This document shows, piece after piece, positions 46,189 through 52,031 of a stretch of DNA of 52,031 nucleotides. The position numbers and the translations under genes were made by a program. The DNA comes from Oscillospiraceae bacterium (GTDB lineage: Bacteria; Bacillota; Clostridia; Oscillospirales; QAMX01). The stretch lies in contig SVKS01000007.1 of NCBI GenBank assembly GCA_015068345.1, positions 1-52,031 on the forward strand. Direction: 5' to 3'. The notes beneath the pieces are model-generated. The model ran no database searches. It worked only from the letters and a program-made list of their open reading frames with translations, and was not told the origin of the DNA. The first letter of the stretch is position 1; each line of letters starts with the position of its first letter.

Positions 46189-46482
46189 TTAAAGTTCTCC
46201 GGCGTGTTTCGACGTTTTTTTCTTATTGGAGGTCAAGGCCATCTCACCGTTCAAATACATAGCGACCAGTCCCAGCAGAACCATCACGGTAGATACCTTT
46301 ATAATATAGGGAATAATGAATTTATAGATCACTTCACAAATAGTCGCTGCCGCTTCTCCACCAACCAATAAGGCCGCCAAATATCCGAAGAAAGTCAGAC
46401 CACCTGCAAACAAACAGATCATAATCCCATAACCGAAGATTGTCTTTAATACCGCGGAAATTTTTTTGCAAATCGCTTTCAT
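46189..46482 (-). CDS. Small membrane protein accompanying the TRAP-type permease
   Basis: A 97-residue protein with two to three membrane segments (about 15-40 and 50-80) and a basic tail. It is shorter than the DctQ small subunit (about 160 residues) and I do not recognise it, but its place 13 bases after the large permease and its own AGGAGGT suggest that it is the partner subunit. Confidence 0.72.
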   Translation of the reverse strand: MKAICKKISAVLKTIFGYGIMICLFAGGLTFFGYLAALLVGGEAAATICEVIYKFIIPYIIKVSTVMVLLGLVAMYLNGEMALTSNKKKTSKHAGEL

Positions 46483-46495
46483 TTCTACCTCCTGA

Positions 46496-47857
46496 TTACA
46501 ATCCCAGAATAGGTAACCAATTCATCAACACTGCGACTTCCAGGACAAACTGAGCTGCAACCCACCACATATTATTTTTGAAGGTCTTATCAAAATCGGA
46601 CCCTGCCAAGGTCATACCTGCATACATGCCCAAGCCCAACGGAGGAGTAATCCCACACATAACACCACAAATACAGGGCAGCATAGCAGCAACCAGCAGC
46701 GGATTACAACCTACGTTTGCCAGAGTGGTAATGAACATGGGTCCAAAAATAACAACCAGCGAAGATCCCGGAATCACCATGCCCATAAAACAGGTAATGG
46801 CGCAGATTGCGATAACGGTACCCAGTTTCCCGAAATTCCAAGCAGAAATAATGCCACCCATTTCGTCTGCAACATTCAGTTCACCGAACAACGAGCCAAT
46901 CATATACCCGAAAATGCAGACAGCTATGGACGGAGCAATGGTCTTTACACCATTTGCAAACATCTTGGCAACCGATGGAAGCGTGACCTGAGACTTATCC
47001 TTTGCGATCAGACAGGTATAAATTGATGCCAACCCACCGATAAACAACAGAATGGAGCTGGACATATACTTTGCCCCGGCTTCTCCCAGACGGTCAGTAA
47101 ACAGGGTGCTCTTGAACAGGTAGTCCAAAACAAACGGAAGCAGGATAATCACAGGCAGTAGCAAGCCCTGCCATCCGGACTTCAGGGTTTCCTTCAGATT
47201 GGGCAGCTCTTCTTTTGCCATGGGTTTGACCTTATAGTATTTGCAAAAAGCCCAAACCATGAATAATCGCTGGATAATAAACCAGATCGAAATTCCCCAC
47301 AGCACAATCCAGAACTGCCCGGTGGTCATATTGCTTTCAGGATACAGTGCCACAAAGGCACCCATAGCCGCTACGATGTTGGAGGAAGGAGGAATCATAT
47401 TCCCCATATAGCTTGCATTGCTTTCAATATTGGCCGCCAAATGAGCCGGAAAGCCCGAACGTTTCATTGCCGGGATGGTAATTGCACCAGTAGCCATGAC
47501 GTTACCCGGACCGGACCCTGATAGGGCTCCCATAAATGCACTGGCAATAACTGCCGTATAACCTGCACCCCCAGTAACCCGGCCAATCAAAGAAAGAATT
47601 ACAGCAATACAGCTGTCAATGATCTTTGTTTTTGTCAGAAGAATCGACATAGCTACAAATGCAACCATCGAATAGAGCAGAGATGTGGATAACGCATCTT
47701 CAACGTAGACGAATACGTTCTCCCAAGTTCCGGTTATGGTCAGCAGAAGTAAAAAGCTAATAAAAACAGCTTCATATACAGGCCGCTTGAACAGAACAAA
47801 CCATACGATGATGACTCCCAGCATGACAGCCAGGTAAATAATGGAAGAGGGTATCAT
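46496..47857 (-). CDS. TRAP-type large permease (DctM/IT superfamily)
   Basis: A 453-residue carrier with about 11-12 membrane segments. GALSGSGPGNVMATGAITIPAM near residue 110 and the NASYMGNMIPPSSNIVAA stretch near residue 150 are the first re-entrant loop; MVIPGSSLVVIFGPMF and CGITPPLGLGMYAG near residues 365-420 form the second. This is typical of DctM subunits of sodium-driven uptake systems. No extracytoplasmic binding protein is encoded nearby, so it may work as a simple carrier. Substrate likely an organic acid; not determinable. Divergent from the LysR gene. Confidence 0.87.
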   Translation of the reverse strand: MIPSSIIYLAVMLGVIIVWFVLFKRPVYEAVFISFLLLLTITGTWENVFVYVEDALSTSLLYSMVAFVAMSILLTKTKIIDSCIAVILSLIGRVTGGAGYTAVIASAFMGALSGSGPGNVMATGAITIPAMKRSGFPAHLAANIESNASYMGNMIPPSSNIVAAMGAFVALYPESNMTTGQFWIVLWGISIWFIIQRLFMVWAFCKYYKVKPMAKEELPNLKETLKSGWQGLLLPVIILLPFVLDYLFKSTLFTDRLGEAGAKYMSSSILLFIGGLASIYTCLIAKDKSQVTLPSVAKMFANGVKTIAPSIAVCIFGYMIGSLFGELNVADEMGGIISAWNFGKLGTVIAICAITCFMGMVIPGSSLVVIFGPMFITTLANVGCNPLLVAAMLPCICGVMCGITPPLGLGMYAGMTLAGSDFDKTFKNNMWWVAAQFVLEVAVLMNWLPILGL

Positions 47858-47897
47858 GATTCAATTCACCTTCCCAGTTTTATTAGGTTATTAACTC

Positions 47898-47942
47898 TAT
47901 TCCCTTTTGGGAATATTATATCATGACTGGAAAAAAAGTCAA
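47898..47942 (-). promoter_or_regulatory. Permease promoter with palindromic operator
   Basis: On the minus strand TTGACT (47937-47942), 16 bases, TATAAT (47915-47920). The palindrome TATTCCC-TTTT-GGGAATA (47898-47915) touches the -10 box and covers the start site, the position of a repressor site. Confidence 0.65.
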
Positions 47943-47961
47943 TCCTTTTTTCTTTTTTTCC

Positions 47962-47990
47962 TTGATTTTTTCCCCCACAGCGAGTATCCT
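47962..47990 (+). promoter_or_regulatory. Promoter of the LysR gene
   Basis: TTGATT (47962-47967), 17 bases, TATCCT (47985-47990). Confidence 0.6.
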
Positions 47991-48033
47991 TAATTCATAA
48001 GAAAATTCCTCTTAAATCAAAGGAGTGTCTGTC

Positions 48034-48960
48034 TTGAATTCCCGACATATACAGTATGCCATTTTATTATCCGAACTTCGAAACTTCTCCCAGGCAGCGG
48101 AAAGCCTGGGAATGTCCCAGCCTGCTTTCAGCAAACAAATCATGAATCTGGAGAAAGACCTTGGTGTCAAGCTCTTTGACCGCAAATCCTTGCCACTGAA
48201 GCTGACCCCGGCCGGCGAATTCTTCATCAGAGAGGCAAAGCTGTTGCTTGACAAAGAGACCCAACTTTTTCGCACCATGGAGCGGTTTCGATCCGGAGAG
48301 CAGGGGACGGTAACCATCGGCATTACCCCATTTCGCGCGACCTACTTGTTACCCAATATGATACGTAAGTTCCACGAAGATTACCCGGGGGTACAGGTCG
48401 TTGTCCGTGAAGCCGGCAGCAACGTTTTGAGACAGGGTGCCATAGATGGCCACTATGACTTCGCTATTGTAAACCTGCCGGTGGACGAATCTGTCTTGGA
48501 TATCATTCCCCTGGAATCGGACACCTTGGTTTTGGCTATTCCAACGACTTTGTCCCATACTCTCCCCTGCGCCGACGCCGACACCAGCAGCATCCCTGAA
48601 ATCGCATTCGAAGATTGTAAGGACCTTCCCTTTATCGTGGTAGGGAGTAATCAGGAAATGCGTCAACTGTTTGACCGTTTGTGCGCCAGGTCTTCCATCA
48701 ATCCTCACATCGCATGCGAAGTCGTCGGCATAACCACCGCCTGGTCCATGGCTAACGCTGGAATCGGCGCCACTCTCTTGCCCTTACAGTTTATCAACAG
48801 TCATTTTTTCGAACACAGCCTGCGGCTTTACAAAATTAAGGACGCACATTTCGTTCGTCAGCCGTGTATTATTTCCCGGCACGGACAATATCGTTCCGAG
48901 TTTGCCCAACATGCGATTGATCTGCTGATTGACAATTATTCTTCCAAAACCACAGGGTGA
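48034..48960 (+). CDS. LysR-family transcriptional regulator
   Basis: A 308-residue regulator. The N-terminal winged helix-turn-helix is RNFSQAAESLGMSQPAFSKQ (about residues 16-35), followed by LEKDLGVKLFDRKSLPLKLTPAG. The linker helix and a periplasmic-binding-type sensor domain (about 90-300) follow. The TTG at 48034 is preferred because AAAGGAG lies at proper distance; a GTG at 48025 overlaps that site. It diverges from the permease operon and probably controls it in response to the transported compound. Confidence 0.9.
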   Translation: MNSRHIQYAILLSELRNFSQAAESLGMSQPAFSKQIMNLEKDLGVKLFDRKSLPLKLTPAGEFFIREAKLLLDKETQLFRTMERFRSGEQGTVTIGITPFRATYLLPNMIRKFHEDYPGVQVVVREAGSNVLRQGAIDGHYDFAIVNLPVDESVLDIIPLESDTLVLAIPTTLSHTLPCADADTSSIPEIAFEDCKDLPFIVVGSNQEMRQLFDRLCARSSINPHIACEVVGITTAWSMANAGIGATLLPLQFINSHFFEHSLRLYKIKDAHFVRQPCIISRHGQYRSEFAQHAIDLLIDNYSSKTTG

Positions 48961-49004
48961 GCCATCCTCCTTAGTTTTCTGCAATGTACATACCCTATCA
49001 ACAA

Positions 49005-49036
49005 AAAAGGGTGAGCCATCATTAGCTCACCCTTTT
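49005..49036. terminator. Shared terminator of LysR and ATP-grasp genes
   Basis: AAAAGGGTGAGC pairs with GCTCACCCTTTT around eight bases. Its left arm repeats GGGTGAGCCATC, which also occurs at the very end of the LysR gene (48955-48966). Confidence 0.83.
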
Positions 49037-49046
49037 CATATTGTCT

Positions 49047-50282
49047 TTATTCCAAATCAGGCATCAAATCACGTCGCATGAGATCAGATCCATCTTCACC
49101 AATCACCTTGACGGACTCGACAATTCTTCTGTGCTTCGCATTAAACTCTTCCAAACTGTCACCCACAACAGTAATCCCCGCTATCCGATCGGAACTACTG
49201 AACACACCATTGATTTTCATTCCTTTCGGACGCAGGCTGTAATAGTCGGTTAACACGCCTTCTTCCCGTAGTTCTTCAAACCCCTCCAAATGATCGTATA
49301 CGCCGGGTTTACAATAAATAAAATCATTGACTATGTATTTCCCCTCCGGTGGAGCCAATTCTACATGGGGCTTCTCACCCAAGGTCAAATCGATTACCGC
49401 TCTGATTACATCAAAGCCGCAAGCACGTTTGATCAGCAAATATTTCATATTGCCACCTGTCCGGGCGCAAAACTCCAGAACAGAAACACGTTTCCCATCA
49501 TTGATCATCTGGATCAGCATGGGGCAGTTCTTTAATCCAAACGCATCCGCTATCCGCTGAGCAACCATACGAATTTGTTCCTTGATCTCATCGGATGCAA
49601 TAGCAGGATAACGGCCACGAAAAATAACAAAACGGTCAACATCGTTGATCTTTTCGCTGTTAGAAATACAAAGAACCTTAGCTTCGCCGTCTTCCACATA
49701 GATATCTACGCTAATTTCATCACCGGCCACGAACTCTTCTACGATGACACCACCGGTACGGCTGATCCGTGCCGCTTCTGCAAAGTAAACCGACAGTTCC
49801 TCTTCGTTCGTTACCTTTCGGACACCCCTGGAGCTGTAAGCATCAACCGGTTTTACCACAAGGGGGTATTGCAGATGGCTGATTCTGTCCAAATCCAGCT
49901 GGGTCAGTTCCACGTAACGGGATGTGGGGATACCGTTTTCCCAGAAGATTCTCTTCATGTATTTCTTGTCGGAAACCAGTTGCGCTGTTTTATAATCAAT
50001 ATACCAGGGAAGACCAAGCATTTCCGAAACCTGCGCAACCACAAGCAACACCTGGTCAGCACAGACAGTAATCAGAAAATCTACCTTTTCCTTAATGGCA
50101 ACTTCCTTTACCTCCTCAATATCAAAAATTGCCAGCTGGTAAAAAATATCCGCATAAGGTCTTGCCAGTGCGTTGGGATTACCATCTGCCAAAACAGTTG
50201 TAATACCGCGTGCTTTCAGCTGTTTGATCAGTTCAATCTGGGGAAGGCCACCTGCTAAAACAAAGGCTTTCATTTCTCTCAT
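49047..50282 (-). CDS. ATP-grasp ligase
   Basis: A 411-residue ATP-grasp enzyme, which joins a carboxylate to an amine or thiol through an acyl phosphate. The pre-ATP domain starts with VLAGGLPQIELIKQLKARG. Nucleotide contacts are YPLVVKPVDAYSSRGV near residue 140 and VIVEEFVAGDEISVD near residue 180, and the metal-binding LEFCARTGGNMKYLL is near residue 275. It looks like the carbamoyl-phosphate synthase/amino acid ligase branch. The acceptor is unknown. The neighbours, a polysaccharide deacetylase and a CapA-like gene, point to a surface polymer. GAAAGGG lies close before the ATG at 50282; a second ATG is at 50273. Confidence 0.86.
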   Translation of the reverse strand: MREMKAFVLAGGLPQIELIKQLKARGITTVLADGNPNALARPYADIFYQLAIFDIEEVKEVAIKEKVDFLITVCADQVLLVVAQVSEMLGLPWYIDYKTAQLVSDKKYMKRIFWENGIPTSRYVELTQLDLDRISHLQYPLVVKPVDAYSSRGVRKVTNEEELSVYFAEAARISRTGGVIVEEFVAGDEISVDIYVEDGEAKVLCISNSEKINDVDRFVIFRGRYPAIASDEIKEQIRMVAQRIADAFGLKNCPMLIQMINDGKRVSVLEFCARTGGNMKYLLIKRACGFDVIRAVIDLTLGEKPHVELAPPEGKYIVNDFIYCKPGVYDHLEGFEELREEGVLTDYYSLRPKGMKINGVFSSSDRIAGITVVGDSLEEFNAKHRRIVESVKVIGEDGSDLMRRDLMPDLE

Positions 50283-50345
50283 TTTCCCTTTCTAATATAC
50301 AATAAGATGAATATTCAACAAACACAATGTGTATATAGAACTACA

Positions 50346-51263
50346 TTAATTTTCTGTATCTGAGAAAATTGTATCAATCAATGCGGCAAAATCGTCACCC
50401 GAACGAGGGGTGTATCTCTTTATCAAAATATTATCCGGCGATTCTCCCTTGGTGAAAGGATTATAATTCGATTCATGAATGCTTTCACCCATATAACGAT
50501 AGGCGCTGTCACTATTACCGCAGAACAGCAGTTCATATTCCAAATCGTCACGTAACACAGGGATTGACGGCATAGATACAGCATAATAGGGATATACGAA
50601 AAATCTAGGAGTATATCCTACACAGTTCTTAATGGCTTCATTGAGCGGCTTGAGGTCATTAATCAGCACTTTTCGATAGGTTGCAGTACCTTCATCCGGC
50701 TTCAGCATTGTCCCTGTGCGACCATTTCCCTTGTCGTGCAAATGATAGGTGTGCGCACCAAACTCAACATATCCGGAATCGGCCATTTCCTTAATCTCGT
50801 CCCAATTGCTATAAAGCTTTCTATATGCATTACCCTCCGTCGCTCCATCTGTACGGTTGCCAATTATGGCTGCGTTCATTTTCACACCATACTTCTGCAG
50901 TAGCGGATAGGCATATTTATAAAAACTGATATCACAATCATCCACCGTAAGCAGCATGCACTTCTCCGGCAAATCAATTTTTCCTTCAATATAGTCTAAC
51001 AGTTCCGAAACCGTGATCACACGGATGTTTTCTGCCTCCAGATACTGAAGGTGCTGTTCAAACTGATCCGCCCAAATCGCGTAGGTTCCAAGATCTTCTC
51101 CCTTTTGCTCTTCTGCTAGAGTATAGAACTTATGGTAACAAATTGCGCCAACTTTGATTTGGCTAGGCTTCTTTGCACTGTAGGAATACACCATTACTAT
51201 TATGATAGCACCCAATAGCATAGCGATGACAGCCATGGTATATTTCAGATTGACTCTTTTCAT
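50346..51263 (-). CDS. Membrane-anchored polysaccharide deacetylase
   Basis: A 305-residue NodB-fold enzyme with one N-terminal membrane anchor (about 9-27) and an outer catalytic domain. Metal and catalytic residues are Asp108-Asp109 in LLTVDDCD, where most relatives have TFDDG, and the histidines of AHTYHLH (171, 174, 176). FVYPYYAVS is motif 3. It would remove acetyl groups from N-acetylated sugars of the wall or a capsule. The ribosome site is AGGAG. It is in line with the CapA-like and ATP-grasp genes. Confidence 0.87.
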   Translation of the reverse strand: MKRVNLKYTMAVIAMLLGAIIIVMVYSYSAKKPSQIKVGAICYHKFYTLAEEQKGEDLGTYAIWADQFEQHLQYLEAENIRVITVSELLDYIEGKIDLPEKCMLLTVDDCDISFYKYAYPLLQKYGVKMNAAIIGNRTDGATEGNAYRKLYSNWDEIKEMADSGYVEFGAHTYHLHDKGNGRTGTMLKPDEGTATYRKVLINDLKPLNEAIKNCVGYTPRFFVYPYYAVSMPSIPVLRDDLEYELLFCGNSDSAYRYMGESIHESNYNPFTKGESPDNILIKRYTPRSGDDFAALIDTIFSDTEN

Positions 51264-51378
51264 ATGTTTTACTCCTGATCGGCGCGTGGTTTATAGTTCG
51301 CACCGGAATCCTTCATTAATTATCCTTCCTTCCAATTTAGACTTCAAAAAGGCCTTCAATCAACTCGCAATTTGACTA

Positions 51379-52031
51379 TTAGTTGATAAGCAGTGAGCTC
51401 TTTTTTAATAACTTTAAATACCGCTTAATATGGCTCAAAATAATCCGACACTTTCCCTTTAATTTGATATCCTTTCTTTGGGCCTGAAATTTCAAATTTT
51501 TGCGCTCCTTGACCAAATAATCCTTCATTGCGATGCGAACCTTAGTCAAATAATCAGCATCGTCAGCAATACAGTTGAAAGCAGTGGGAGATTCTGTTTT
51601 TCTGATTTGTGCCGCGTCTCCATCAATATAAATCGGCATATATTCCCACGAGCAGTCATCTTCCTGCAGATCAAGCTTCAAAAGAATGCCTTCCTTGGAT
51701 TCCGCAAAAACACGCATGTAGTTGTCGTCAAAGAGAAAATTCCCAAGCGAATAGAAGATTATTTTTTCAGATACGTATTCGTAATTCTGAACCACATGCG
51801 GATGATGTGCAACAATGATGTCAGCTCCCCAATCAAGGAATCTCAAATATCTATTTCTGATCTCTGGGAAGGGCGTCATGCAAAATTCATCGCCGCCATG
51901 GATCACAAGAATACACCATCTGCTTTTGCTTTTGATCTCCGTAATTCTTCTTTGAATGATGTCATCTTCATCCCAAATAAGGCATCCGGGAAGGTTATTT
52001 GTTGCCCTTGAATGCTTGTTGTGATAGCGAA
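51379..52031 (-). CDS. CapA-like capsule/poly-glutamate metallophosphatase, 5' end outside
   Basis: The C-terminal 217 codons of a CapA/PgsA-type protein; the frame stays open from 51906 to the window edge, so the start lies beyond it. VIHGGDEF and WGADIIVAHHPHVVQNYE are metal-binding motifs of the calcineurin-like CapA family, followed by IFYSLGNFLFDD. The tail is strongly basic. CapA proteins take part in making or anchoring poly-gamma-glutamate and similar surface polymers. The 115 bases before the deacetylase hold no gene. Confidence 0.85.
   Translation of the reverse strand, partial: RYHNKHSRATNNLPGCLIWDEDDIIQRRITEIKSKSRWCILVIHGGDEFCMTPFPEIRNRYLRFLDWGADIIVAHHPHVVQNYEYVSEKIIFYSLGNFLFDDNYMRVFAESKEGILLKLDLQEDDCSWEYMPIYIDGDAAQIRKTESPTAFNCIADDADYLTKVRIAMKDYLVKERKNLKFQAQRKDIKLKGKCRIILSHIKRYLKLLKKSSLLIN

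Overview
The window is a 52 kb piece of an anaerobic, spore-forming Firmicute of class Clostridia. The 16S gene reads like an Oscillospirales member, but that placement comes from reading the sequence and was not run against a database. Supporting signs are an alpha/beta-type small acid-soluble spore protein gene, an oxygen-sensitive glycyl radical enzyme, strong AGGAGG ribosome sites, and TTGACA/TATAAT promoters with 17 bp spacers throughout. Base composition is fairly GC-rich up to about 45.7 kb and becomes visibly more AT-rich after that.

Layout. 1-5 kb: the 5' part of an rRNA operon on the minus strand (16S, tRNA-Ala, tRNA-Ile, partial 23S), with its promoter back to back with the rnpB gene for RNase P RNA. 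5.4-10 kb: a structured leader followed by an operon of an FAD oxidoreductase, an unknown protein, a Gfo/Idh/MocA dehydrogenase and trmL. 10-14.2 kb: a glycolytic cluster pgk-tpiA-X-eno, where X sits in the usual place of phosphoglycerate mutase but is only a short, degenerate relative of it. 14.2-17.6 kb: an AAC(3)-like acetyltransferase and an iron-sulfur flavoprotein-like reductase, trxB, and a lipoprotein. 17.6-23.4 kb: an XRE regulator, then a VanRS-like two-component system diverging from a FemAB-type ligase and a VanY-type carboxypeptidase; the intergenic region carries two mirror-image OmpR-type tandem sites at identical distances from the two -10 boxes. 23.5-30 kb: a GH13 enzyme, an SDR dehydrogenase, an M14 peptidase plus glycyl radical enzyme operon, a cytidine deaminase-like gene and tRNA-Leu. 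30-36.6 kb: pnp and rpsO, a second two-component system and a COG2509-type flavoprotein. 36.6-44 kb: an ArsR-type fusion regulator, pgi, a sialidase-fold protein, a small membrane protein with phased upstream boxes, a GH35-like enzyme and an ArsC/Spx-like protein. 44.3-46 kb: a second tRNA-Ala, an SGNH esterase and the SASP gene. 46-52 kb: a TRAP-type permease diverging from a LysR regulator, then an ATP-grasp ligase, a membrane-anchored polysaccharide deacetylase and a CapA-like gene cut by the window edge.

Together the genes suggest a gut-type fermenter that takes apart glycans inside the cell (GH13, GH35-like, sialidase fold, SGNH esterase, sugar oxidoreductases), feeds glycolysis (pgi, pgk, tpiA, eno), and watches its cell wall with a dedicated sensor circuit. 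The observations most worth following are the iPGM-derived protein between tpiA and eno, the symmetrical operators of the VanRS-like system, and the glycyl radical enzyme that is paired with an M14 peptidase but has no activase nearby.
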